Shown: positions 36,790 to 45,513 of the stretch, piece after piece
Layout of the letters: each line of letters opens with the position of its first letter
Numbering within the stretch: the stretch's first letter is position 1
Origin: Farysia itapuensis
Lineage: Eukaryota > Basidiomycota > Ustilaginomycetes > Ustilaginales > Ustilaginaceae
Direction: 5' to 3'
DNA: 64,000 bases
Assembly: GCA_023212645.1 (NCBI GenBank)
Contig: JALBYC010000004.1
Coordinates: 558,001-622,000, forward strand
The notes under the pieces: generated by a model
Seen by the model: only the letters and a program-made list of their open reading frames with translations
What the model was told of the DNA's origin: nothing
Databases searched by the model: none
Program-made: the position numbers and the translations under genes

Positions 36790-39048
36790 CTACGCGGGCA
36801 AGAAGGTCCATACGGTGCCTGTCCCCGCCATGACGGCTGAAATGGCCAGAATCACAACGTCGACACTAACACGCCACCACCGCATCTCGGATCCAAACAG
36901 CTTGAGATTGGCAATCAGCGGTCCGAACACGCACGTTGCAAACGCCAGAAAGGCGCCCAAGAACGCCATGACTTTCTCAAAGCCCGGCAGCAGGATGGCC
37001 GTGAGCACAATCAGACCGGTGAGCACCACTTTGAGCGCTACCTGGCAATAGAGCCGGGTGCGAGGGGATAGTTTGGCCGTGATCTCGGCTGCCCGTATCG
37101 AGATTCCGGATCCAGCTAGCGGATTGTCCGCGACATAGTCGGAGGAGACATGCTCAGAAGAGGGTGGTGCATTGCCCTCAGCGTCAGGGCGTACCGGGCT
37201 AGCGAACGAGACGCGATGGCCAGGTGAAGTGGGACGATGTGCGACATTCCCTTTCTGTTGCATGTCTGCATTGAGCAGTTCAGCGTCGGGCTGAAGATTG
37301 CCGGACTTGACCGACATGGCTTTGCTGACCGGTCGCGAGCCTGCACTGCGTGTTCGCTTGTGGTAATTCACACGCTCTACAACTTGAGAGTCGACGCCCA
37401 GTAGAATCTCAAACGTGGTCTGAATGGGCCGAGTCGCCAACGCAAACTTGGACAGAGGGTTGATGACAATCAACCAGATCGCAAATCTGTTCAACGCGAC
37501 CGGGAAGCCAGCGGTTTTAGCCAAGTCGCGCGTGATTTCGTCCGATACCGACTGTCCAAACATGGCGTAACCGATGATGCCCATGCTGAGATACATAATC
37601 GTTGCTGCCAAGTACGCAAGATTGAGCATGCGCGGGAACTGAGAAGGGTCTTTCATGTCGCGCACAAGAGATGGAATGATGGGATGCGAAGAGAAGCCTG
37701 ACATGATCAGACCGAAGCTGAGAGGTAATTTGCTCCATCTAGGCGTCAAGGCGGTGGGTGAAGGCGACCACAAGCTGCCAGGCGCTTCTTTCTTGATCAG
37801 TCCGTCGCTCAGTACGACGACCACCAGCGTGAATGTCGAGATGATTCCCACCACGGAGATAGGAGACAGGAATTTGAGCGGCAAAAAGACGGTGGGCAGA
37901 ACGATTGCGTAGCCAATAGTCTTGAAGGCTGCCGCAGGTATCGAAGGGAAGATGGCTGCCATAGAATCGCCGAATAGAATGATGAGGGCGACTGAAACTG
38001 CCCATAGTTCAAGACAGAAGAAGAGAGAGATCAAAGCACGAGCGGAAGGACCAAAAGCATAGCTGCCAATATCGGCATACGTGCGGAGGGATGGTTCCTT
38101 GGCCATGATCTTTGCCAGAACTTTGCCAGTATAGTTGGTTAGCACTCCACAGATCAAGAACAGAATGACACCGCCAATCCAGCCTGCATAGGAAAAGGCC
38201 AGGGGAAGTGCAAGAATGCCGACACCAACGAGGGCGTTGACAGTGTTGAACCACGACTGCAAGAATGTGCTTGTTCCAGTCTGCTGTGAGCGATACCCTG
38301 AATCGGTTCGAGACTCGGAGACACGACGAGTAGAGCCATACGCGCTTGATCTCTTGCGCTGCAGCACGTCTGATCCAGCTGAGAGTAGTGGGGTTGACTC
38401 TACCGGTGTTTCGTCGTCAGCGTAAGGATCCCGCAGAGCAGCTGGGCCTGCATTGGACGAATCTGATAGCGACGAGCGCTGTGATTGCTTCTGATCCGAA
38501 AAGGAGACGTTGGGGTTCAATCGACTGGCTTCCCTTTGCACGCCATCGGTCGGTCTGGACAGTCTCTTGGGACTTGTACTGCGACTACGACTACCTTCGT
38601 CCAGATCTCGGCGTTCGAGATGCTCTAATCTGCGATCGCGTGCTTTCGATCGCCTGCGTTGCCTGACAGCATTTGGAGGAACAGCCTCTCCGTCCCACTC
38701 GAGCTCCCCGGGACCGAAGCGGGAGTCGCTGTTGACGGAATCGCCGTCGGTCTCGGCCTCGGAACGAGAATGTAAGGCACTGGCGCTGTCCTCGTCTTCA
38801 TCAGACAGGTAATCCTCATCATCTTCGTAGATGCTTGAGCCTTCCTCCAGATCTTGGCCTGCCCATCGTCTCTCTATAAAGCTGGGGGATGTTGCGATAT
38901 TGTTGCCGTAGAATGCTTGGGAGCGCGAATAGGACCAGACGAGATCGAGACTGCTACGCCAGGGTGCCTGCTGCTGATCGCCACGATTGGAGCCGGAAGG
39001 TTGGTCCCTTGGTACGGGAATACCGCGATGGGTAGTCCTTGTGGGCAT
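36790..39048 (-). CDS. AVT1-type vacuolar amino-acid transporter
   Basis: The 752-residue protein has a disordered N-terminus of about 260 residues, acidic and Ser/Arg-rich, then an AAAP-family transporter core with about eleven TMs. The first TM region (FNTVNALVGVGILALPLAFSYAGW) is the AVT1-type signature. The sequence around GFSSHPIIPSLVRDMKDPSQF is a further family block. A hydrophilic loop of about 130 residues sits before the last TMs (carrying HKRTRSAGSRP). The family exchanges neutral amino acids for protons across the vacuolar membrane. The frame upstream opens with GTG; the ATG is at 39048. Confidence 0.88.
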   Translation of the reverse strand: MPTRTTHRGIPVPRDQPSGSNRGDQQQAPWRSSLDLVWSYSRSQAFYGNNIATSPSFIERRWAGQDLEEGSSIYEDDEDYLSDEDEDSASALHSRSEAETDGDSVNSDSRFGPGELEWDGEAVPPNAVRQRRRSKARDRRLEHLERRDLDEGSRSRSTSPKRLSRPTDGVQREASRLNPNVSFSDQKQSQRSSLSDSSNAGPAALRDPYADDETPVESTPLLSAGSDVLQRKRSSAYGSTRRVSESRTDSGYRSQQTGTSTFLQSWFNTVNALVGVGILALPLAFSYAGWIGGVILFLICGVLTNYTGKVLAKIMAKEPSLRTYADIGSYAFGPSARALISLFFCLELWAVSVALIILFGDSMAAIFPSIPAAAFKTIGYAIVLPTVFLPLKFLSPISVVGIISTFTLVVVVLSDGLIKKEAPGSLWSPSPTALTPRWSKLPLSFGLIMSGFSSHPIIPSLVRDMKDPSQFPRMLNLAYLAATIMYLSMGIIGYAMFGQSVSDEITRDLAKTAGFPVALNRFAIWLIVINPLSKFALATRPIQTTFEILLGVDSQVVERVNYHKRTRSAGSRPVSKAMSVKSGNLQPDAELLNADMQQKGNVAHRPTSPGHRVSFASPVRPDAEGNAPPSSEHVSSDYVADNPLAGSGISIRAAEITAKLSPRTRLYCQVALKVVLTGLIVLTAILLPGFEKVMAFLGAFLAFATCVFGPLIANLKLFGSEMRWWRVSVDVVILAISAVMAGTGTVWTFLPA

Positions 39049-39399
39049 GGTCAGTCGCGAGCTATAAGAAGGATAGCATGCTGGTATGCTGGTAGGAAAG
39101 AGAGATGCGCGGTCAGCCGAGCGGGCCCGCGTTGACACTCAATTTGCGTGTCTCGAGTCTCGACTCTGGAGAAAGAGATTGACCTGATTTGCATGCATCC
39201 AAGGCAGGGTCGAATTTCAAAAAAAAAGAAAGTTTGCCATCTTGATTGGCGCGACAAGCGTCTAGATAACGAAGGCGCTTCCAGATCCCACTACTCTCAC
39301 TTCCCATTCGTCCATCGCAGACAGTATCAAATGGAACGCATCTCACAGCCTCACCATTGCTAGCTCAAAATGACATTGTCGAGCTAGAGATGTAGCTAA
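39049..39399. promoter_or_regulatory. Promoter of the AVT1-type gene and 3' flank of the FMN monooxygenase gene
   Basis: About 350 bp between an ATG (39048, minus) and a stop (39400, minus). It contains a purine run (CAAAAAAAAAGAAAG) near 39220 and no recognisable gene. Confidence 0.4.
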
Positions 39400-41007
39400 T
39401 CAGTCCAGACTGGGCGCATCGGCACCTGCTCTCCATGTAAATTTGCTTGCGTAATGATCACTTCGCAGCTTCTTCTGTCCAACGCCGTAGAGCTTCTCTC
39501 GCGATGTCAGTCCAACTGTCTCGTTGACACCAAACCCGGTCTCAGGACCCTGTGATGTGGGACTTGCTGCTGGCTGAGCAACTTGCGGATAGTCTGACCA
39601 GACACGTCCCCTTTGCTGTAGAATTGGTACGACAAGCTCGATAAAGTCTTGAAAGGTGCCAGGAGCGATGGTATAGGCCAAGTTGAATCCATCAACACCG
39701 CTCTCCAACATCCATTCCTCCAACTGATCAGCAATGCTTTCCGGGCCACCGACAATGGTGGGACCAAGTCCTCCAAGCTTGATCATTTCGGCAACAGCCT
39801 TCTTCGTCCATTTGGGCACACTTGGGTCCTGGGTTGCAAAGTTTTCGACTGCTGACTTGATCGCATTGGACTCAATTGCTCGGAGCTCTTCGTCTTCCCC
39901 GTACTGCGACAGATCTATGCCAGTCCAGCCGCCAAAGAGAGCAAGTGCACCTTCATCGGAAGCATTATTGAGATACTCGCCATACTTTTGATGTGCTTCC
40001 TCGTCCGTTTTGCCGATAATCGGGCAGAGTAGCGCGAGCACTTTGAGGGTAGCGGGGTCACGTCCAGCCTTTTCAGCGCCGGCACGAGCAGTGTCGACCC
40101 GTTTCTTGGCCACTGTAGGCTTGTGAGCAGCAATAAATATGACTTCCGCGTGCTTGGCAGCAAATTCCATACCCGGCCCGCTTGACCCTGCTTGGTAGAT
40201 CACAGGGGTCCGTTGTGGCGACGGCTGGCAGATGTGAGGTCCTGGTACGCTTTCAAAGTAGACACCTTTGTGATCAATCTGTCGAACCCGGTCTGGACGA
40301 GTGTACGTTGCCTCAAACGTGGTACCGTCAGAAATCTTCTTTGAGTCGTTGACAACTGCATCGTCAGCCCAGCTCGATTCCCAAAGCTTGTACACTACGT
40401 CCATGTATTCATCAGCGACCTGGTAGCGCTTTGCGTGCAAATCCTGATTCTTGGCGCCAAATTGACGAGCCGCAGAATCGAGGTAGCCAGTGACCACGTT
40501 CCACCCCACCCGGCCATTAGTAAGATGGTCAAGGGTGCTGAAGCGTCGGGCCAGCTCATACGGATGCACATAGCTCGTCGTAGCTGTCAGGCCGAATGAC
40601 AAATTCTTCGTCACGGTTGCCATGGCAGACACCAGCAGTAAAGGGTCAATCACTGGAAACTGCGAGCCAGACTTGAGAGCGGCGTGCAGGTTGCCGCCGT
40701 ACACATCGTAGCCACCAAGTACATCAGCGAGGAAAAGCCCATCAAAGTGACCTTTCTCGAGCAGCCGGGCATGATCAGTCCAGTAAGTAAGCTTGTTATG
40801 GTACTGCGACCTGTCCGCCGGATGCACCCAGAGCCCCGGCGATTGATGGCCAGAACAGCCCATCATGAAAGCATACAGAATCATTCTCCTGTCATCCTTT
40901 GCGGCGTGGCCGTTGGTGTGACCATTGACCGCTCCGTTGGACCTTCGCTGACGCTTTGAAGGCGCATCGGCTTCTGCGACAGCTTCTCCGTTCGGTCTAG
41001 TCGCCAT
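39400..41007 (-). CDS. FMN-dependent monooxygenase, NtaA/SnaA/DszA family (bacterial luciferase-like)
   Basis: The 535-residue protein is a flavin-dependent TIM-barrel monooxygenase of the NtaA/DszA type. The barrel N-terminus (MMGCSGHQSPGLWVHP at about 48-63), the LARRFSTLDHLTNGRVGWNVVTG segment (about 150-172) and the long substrate/flavin lid around residues 180-240 are typical. Family members work with a separate flavin reductase and oxidise chelators, sulfonates or aromatic sulfur compounds. The N-terminal 40 residues are charged and disordered and lack a targeting signal. No flavin-reductase gene lies in the window. The family is mostly bacterial but also widespread in fungi. Confidence 0.87.
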   Translation of the reverse strand: MATRPNGEAVAEADAPSKRQRRSNGAVNGHTNGHAAKDDRRMILYAFMMGCSGHQSPGLWVHPADRSQYHNKLTYWTDHARLLEKGHFDGLFLADVLGGYDVYGGNLHAALKSGSQFPVIDPLLLVSAMATVTKNLSFGLTATTSYVHPYELARRFSTLDHLTNGRVGWNVVTGYLDSAARQFGAKNQDLHAKRYQVADEYMDVVYKLWESSWADDAVVNDSKKISDGTTFEATYTRPDRVRQIDHKGVYFESVPGPHICQPSPQRTPVIYQAGSSGPGMEFAAKHAEVIFIAAHKPTVAKKRVDTARAGAEKAGRDPATLKVLALLCPIIGKTDEEAHQKYGEYLNNASDEGALALFGGWTGIDLSQYGEDEELRAIESNAIKSAVENFATQDPSVPKWTKKAVAEMIKLGGLGPTIVGGPESIADQLEEWMLESGVDGFNLAYTIAPGTFQDFIELVVPILQQRGRVWSDYPQVAQPAASPTSQGPETGFGVNETVGLTSREKLYGVGQKKLRSDHYASKFTWRAGADAPSLD

Positions 41008-42261
41008 ACCTGCTCTTCGTAAGCCTCAAGGGACTCTCGGCTCTTTCCACCTGCTACTTATACTCTCGGCAGCTTGCAGTCGTCCAATCTTAGCACGATT
41101 CAGGCATGTGATGACAGGGCCACCGCGCCTGCTCAGAAGAATCTTTCATGACGAGGATGGCGCCATCCAATGGCTACTAGTAGCTGATACGTCGGCAATC
41201 GAAGGCTAGCCAGAAAATTGCGTGATGGGGCTAGCGAGCGTGCGTTTGTGCGAGCGTTTGTGCGATCGGGCCCAAATAATCGGGCGACGATATCGCTCAT
41301 CTTTATCGAAATGAACTTGGGAGACGAGCGTACACTGGCAGGGTATCTGGGTTGCAAGCGTCTACTCCCCAGATGCCAGAGGTGTCTCTGAGCTGTTGAC
41401 AGGCACGGCGGCCTCAAACTGTCCAGCAGGCGTGCTCACTGAGGAGGGACTCACCCTCAGAGCAGGTGCTATTTTTCAGCGTTACATGTATACACGCGTC
41501 GATTGCGGATTTGACAACATCAGACCCGGATGAGCGTGCTAATTTGTAATCGGATCTTTCGGGCGCTCGTAGAGCTAGTGCAGGCTCTACACGAGTTCAG
41601 CGTGGGGACGAGATAAAACGCCTCTGATCGATGCTCCCACCTCGATAAAAAGTACACTCAAGCAGATGTGCGCAGCCTATAGTTTGAGAAATAACCTAGC
41701 TCCCTGAGCTTAGCTGTATTACCTCAAGCCTATCTGTGCTGAGCGAATGATGGTCCTACTCGCCTTGTTCTCATACTTTGAGCCCCGACTTAATACGGAC
41801 AACCCTGGACCAAGCTCGAGAACTACACAATAACGATAAATGGGATACGTGTGAGCCCACCTTCGTCCGGTTTCCACCGCGCTCGAGGTCAATTTCATTG
41901 ACTGCACCACCGTGGTGCATTCTGAGGCAGAAGAGAGCTGCATAAGTACATGTAGAAATCCTTGTCCCCTTCCCTCCTTCTAGCCACATCCATACTCCCA
42001 TGGTTGTCTCAACTGTTTGTCCGTGGTCACATAGCTCTCGACTACAGAAACACCCAAGCACTTGCTCTCAATCTTGCTAGTTGGCAGCGTAACCGCGAAT
42101 TTTGTGTCTTTGTCGATTTCCACGTTCCACCTACCACTCTTCAGCGACTTGTCGGAGCGCAAAGCATGCTCGATTGTACAGCAACCATGACGTGGCGAAT
42201 TACTCACAAGGTACGTAGCAAAACTAACTCATCTCTCCAAGCGGCGGTTTTGCACTGCCGC
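41008..42261. other. Gene-poor flank of accessory island
   Basis: About 1.25 kb upstream of the FMN monooxygenase contains only short open frames on both strands with no recognisable motif. A local repeat GTGCG(T/A)(T/G)TTGTGCGA occurs near 41240-41262. It may hold the monooxygenase promoter and older, unrecognised mobile-element remains leading into the recombinase remnant. Confidence 0.4.
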
Positions 42262-42545
42262 GACTCCTGAAGCGATCAAGGTGGCAACGCTACATCACAT
42301 GGTTGACACCGCCATCTCCGCCTGGGAGAGGCTCTGCAGTTGCGATTGCCCAGACAAGAGCACCACTCAGCAAGCGACAGTGGAAAGCTTTTGCGCAGTG
42401 GCTCGCCCTGAGATCAGTCGGTAGAGTCCGTGATGTGGTCGACCAGCTTGATTGCATAACTCCTGACGCGATCAAGGTGGCGACGCTGCACCACATGCTC
42501 GACACCGCCATTTCTGCCTGGAAAAGGCTGACCAGCTGCAACGGC
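42262..42545 (+). repeat. Internal direct duplication within the recombinase remnant
   Basis: The two copies share GCGATCAAGGTGGC, ACACCGCCAT and similar blocks; the second lies about 199 bp downstream of the first. The first copy runs into a stop shortly after, so the second is the original and the first is a truncated duplicate, or vice versa. Confidence 0.6.
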
Positions 42546-43606
42546 CCAGTCAAGAGTGAGAGAGACCTCACGGCCTCCACCAATCTGCGCTTAAATTCTC
42601 GCGACAAGCCTGTCGCAACCGCCATTGATCTGGAAGCGGTCCTGCGCGCGGCGCATACAGCTGGCGAGCGAGTCTTTCGCCTGAAAGAGGATAGGGTGGC
42701 TTTCACTGCCTGCCTCAAGGTGATGGCGTACACTGCCTCCGGACCCGGGGAGATTTTCATGTCGCGTGTTGCTGCCGACAACCCCGATGCTTTGAGGTGG
42801 AAGGACGTCGCCTTCTCCCGACAAGTCTTCCGCAAGACTGATGGGAGTCTTGACAGCCGGCTCACAGCCAAAGTGACCGTGCGCCTCCTTTAGTTGCCCG
42901 TGCCCAGGGAATTTTGGATGCTCCCCTGGCCAATTTGGTCAACTCTTCGCTAGAGGGTAAGTCTCCTGGCGTCTTCTTGGTCCCGCTTCTGCCGAGCAAG
43001 CTGTCCGACTTTGTGTTTCGCAGAGTCACCAACACTGCTGGCCGGGTCGCTATGTCTGCCGACCCGATGACCTACAACCAATTCAGTCGTAGGCTGGAGC
43101 TTCTCGGTCAGGCCGCCAACATCGATGTGCGTACGTCTACATACGCTTTTCGACGTCTTGCGGCCAACGCGGTCAACAGGCCAGAGGTGACTCTGGAGGA
43201 TAAGCGGCTGCTCATGGGCCACAACGTCCAGAGCCGCGTGTTTCGAGCATATAATGCCCGAACTACCCAAGTCGACGTCCAAGGACTTGTCACAGCTGGA
43301 TACGAGAATCGGGATGTCATTCAGGGGTCTGCGCAGCTGTTCCGAGTGTGCGCGTCCCGAAGGATCCCATCTTGTCTGACCAATGAGTGTCTATACCAAT
43401 GGTTGTTAATGAGCAGATGCAGAGCTGAGAGACCAGAACACAAACAAACCAAAATCAATTGCGGATGCCGAGCAAACCGAGATGCTAAGGAGTCGACTCA
43501 TTCATCGGTCCGAGGACAGGACAGCTTATGTGGGAAACGCGGCGCTCGGTGTACCTTGGCGCACGAGGACATCTGCAGGGCAGCAGATCGCCAACAGATC
43601 AGGTGA
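42262..43606 (+). pseudogene. Tyrosine-recombinase-like remnant (DUF3435-like layout), frameshifted
   Basis: Two consecutive frames together encode about 400 residues with no usable start ATG. The first (to 42893) ends inside a strand (KVTVRLL) and the second continues directly in the -1 frame (LVARAQGILDAPLANLVNS) at about 42885-42895, indicating a single-base indel. The C-terminal part carries the phage-integrase core: an FRRLAANAVNRPEV block with a catalytic-type Arg, LLMGHN with a His, and RAYNART with a candidate Tyr, followed by DVQGL, as in fungal tyrosine recombinases including DUF3435 proteins. The expected first active-site Arg (usually in a LRPGE-like motif) reads SGPGE here. The region also contains an imperfect 90-bp direct duplication (42262-42345 and 42460-42540). 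It is most likely an inactive mobile-element enzyme. Confidence 0.55.
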
Positions 43607-43700
43607 CATAACACGGTGGTGCTCGCTATCGCTCAAGCGTGCCGAGGAAATGAGCTGCTGCACACACATATGGAGCCCCTACTAGACATCCTAGCCGTAA

Positions 43701-44135
43701 ATTGGCAGAGCAGAATGCGGGGGCTCTTTCAAGGTTCTGGAACGTCGCGGAAATGCCTTCCACCTTGACCTTCCGGCCAGCATCAAGGTCCATCCTGTCA
43801 TCAACGCGTCGAGCCTTCGTCGCGCAGCAAACGACCCTCTGCCTGGCCAACAGAACGCCGAGCCGCCTCCGTTGATCGTTGACAACAATGAAGAATGGAA
43901 AATCGATCATATTCGCAGCGTTCGACTTAAGCGCAACAAGCTCTTCTATAGAATCGCTTGGAAAGGATACGATCAAGATCTAGACGAATACCCAGCCAGC
44001 TACCTCAAGAATGCTCCCCAGGCTCTCAAAGCATTCCACGATGCGTATCCGAGCCTCTCGGGTCCTCCCGTAAACTTGGACTATTGGAACGAAGCAGCTA
44101 ACGCTGACAAATGTAATGTGAGCGAGTGTGAGTGA
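43701..44135 (+). pseudogene. C-terminal tail of Ty3/gypsy integrase with chromodomain (chromovirus)
   Basis: A frame open from 43701 encodes the typical gypsy integrase tail: a GPFK-like GSFKVLERRGNAFHLDLPAS start, IKVHPVINASSL (the HPVFHVSLL block), an NDPLPGQQNAEPPP linker, then a chromodomain (EEWKIDHIRSVRLKRNKLFYRIAWKGY... with conserved aromatic residues) at about 43881-44025. No reverse transcriptase, RNase H, protease, gag or LTR is visible, so it is a solo 3' fragment with an immediate upstream stop (43698). It is a yeast/fungal retrotransposon remnant, not a virus of animals or crops. Confidence 0.8.
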
Positions 44136-44335
44136 GACTGTGAGTGTGAGAGTCACAGCGTGAATGTGAGTGTGCTAGTGTGAGTGTCGATCCTACCGTG
44201 CGAAATGTCATACTGTCATACATCATTTCACACTCACAGACTGTGACTTCTTCCGGTAGACCCTGGCCGATTCCGCCGAAATTGTACTCTGTGACTGCAT
44301 CACACGCACTCACGAGTCACAACTGTAGCGCGATC
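44110..44335. repeat. GTGAG-rich inverted repeat region
   Basis: Alternating GTGAG and GTGTGAG units (about 44118-44185) face TCACACTCACAG-type units (about 44228-44320). CTGTGAGTGTGA at 44138-44149 and TCACACTCACAG at 44228-44239 form a perfect inverted pair. The region lies between the gypsy fragment and the ATG of the mitochondrial carrier, so it may act in the carrier's 5' region or be a remnant of mobile-element ends. Confidence 0.55.
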
Positions 44336-44380
44336 AGCTGGTGCGGAGCGGCTGTAGCATAGGCTTGGTAGGCTCTCGGT

Positions 44381-45448
44381 ATGGCAGATGCGGTGCCTGC
44401 ACCATCTCCGCCGTCGGCCTTGGTCGATTTCATCGCTGGAACAGTTGCCGGAATCGCATCGCTGCTCACTGGACATCCCTTTGACACTGTCAAGACGCGC
44501 TTGCAGGCACAGCCAGTTGCACCTAGCAATGCGACCACAGCACCCATCGGTTCCCAGCTAGCTCCATCGTCGTCAGCGCTACTCGCAGCTTCATCGAGGT
44601 ACCAGCCTCAGGCTTCAACACCCCTCTTGTCCACGGTCCATGCACCTCTGCCGGTGTATACTTCGGCAACGCATGCTTTCCGCCTCATTGTCAAGCAGGA
44701 GCGCATAGCGGGGCTCTACAAGGGTGTCACATCACCCATGCTAGGTGTGGCCGTGATGAATGCTTCCATCTTCGGACTGTACCAGATGTCGCTTCAATTC
44801 CAGCAGCGGCATGGCTTGTTCGGTCCGACTTCAGCCGAGTCAGTCCCCAGCTTGACACAGATCATGCTGGCTGGTATGATGAGTGGTCTAGGATCGTCTC
44901 TCATCACTTCACCCATTGACTTGATCAAGATCCGCGAACAGATGCAGATCGAGACCAGGGGATCGCGTCCTTCAACCTACCGTGTCTTTCTCGACGTTTT
45001 GCGACATGAAGGTGTGCGCAAAGGCTTGTATCGAGGCTGGTGCACGACCGCTGTCCGAGACCTTGGGTATGGCCCTTACTTCTTCTCCTACGAGCTCATC
45101 AACCGTCAGATTGCAAAACGGACCGGCAGTGCGCCCACCAACATTGACATGGCCGTGTCCGGCGCTTGCGCTGGCGTGCTAGCCTGGCTCAGCACATTCT
45201 GGGCCGACGTCGTCAAGACAAAAATTCAAGCCACCAAGCACACTCCTTCCCCAATAAACAGCAACTCTCGGACGGTGGAAGATAGATCGAGATTCTGGTC
45301 CACTGCCAGCCAAACGTACGCTCAAGGCGGGTGGCGCGCCTTCTTCGTCGGCGTCGGACCCACAATTTTACGTGCACTTCCAGTCAACGCCGTTCTATTC
45401 GTCACCTTCGAAGTTACGAAAGACTATCTCGTAAGACGGGGCTACTAG
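44381..45448 (+). CDS. Mitochondrial carrier family protein (SLC25)
   Basis: The 355-residue protein has the three-repeat, six-TM layout with signatures HPFDTVKTR (repeat 1), SPIDLIKIR (repeat 2) and WADVVKTKI (repeat 3, the first Pro replaced by Trp). A Ser/Ala-rich insert of about 55 residues sits after the first signature (positions about 45-95). It transports a metabolite across the inner mitochondrial membrane; the substrate is uncertain. Closest in general layout are the carnitine/ornithine/Ymc-type carriers with long matrix loops, but I cannot choose. No separate presequence, as usual for the family. It begins 46 bp after the end of the repeat-rich accessory region. Confidence 0.85.
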   Translation: MADAVPAPSPPSALVDFIAGTVAGIASLLTGHPFDTVKTRLQAQPVAPSNATTAPIGSQLAPSSSALLAASSRYQPQASTPLLSTVHAPLPVYTSATHAFRLIVKQERIAGLYKGVTSPMLGVAVMNASIFGLYQMSLQFQQRHGLFGPTSAESVPSLTQIMLAGMMSGLGSSLITSPIDLIKIREQMQIETRGSRPSTYRVFLDVLRHEGVRKGLYRGWCTTAVRDLGYGPYFFSYELINRQIAKRTGSAPTNIDMAVSGACAGVLAWLSTFWADVVKTKIQATKHTPSPINSNSRTVEDRSRFWSTASQTYAQGGWRAFFVGVGPTILRALPVNAVLFVTFEVTKDYLVRRGY

Positions 45449-45513
45449 ACATATAGCACACATTGTGCGTTTCATCGCTGTCGCGGACTCAGATTGCTAA
45501 GGGAATAGAGACT

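Noticed and set aside
44110..44335. Telomere-like or centromere repeat interpretation of the GTGAG tract
   Set aside because: Units are short, irregular and in both orientations, and the tract sits between coding genes; no TTAGGG-type array.
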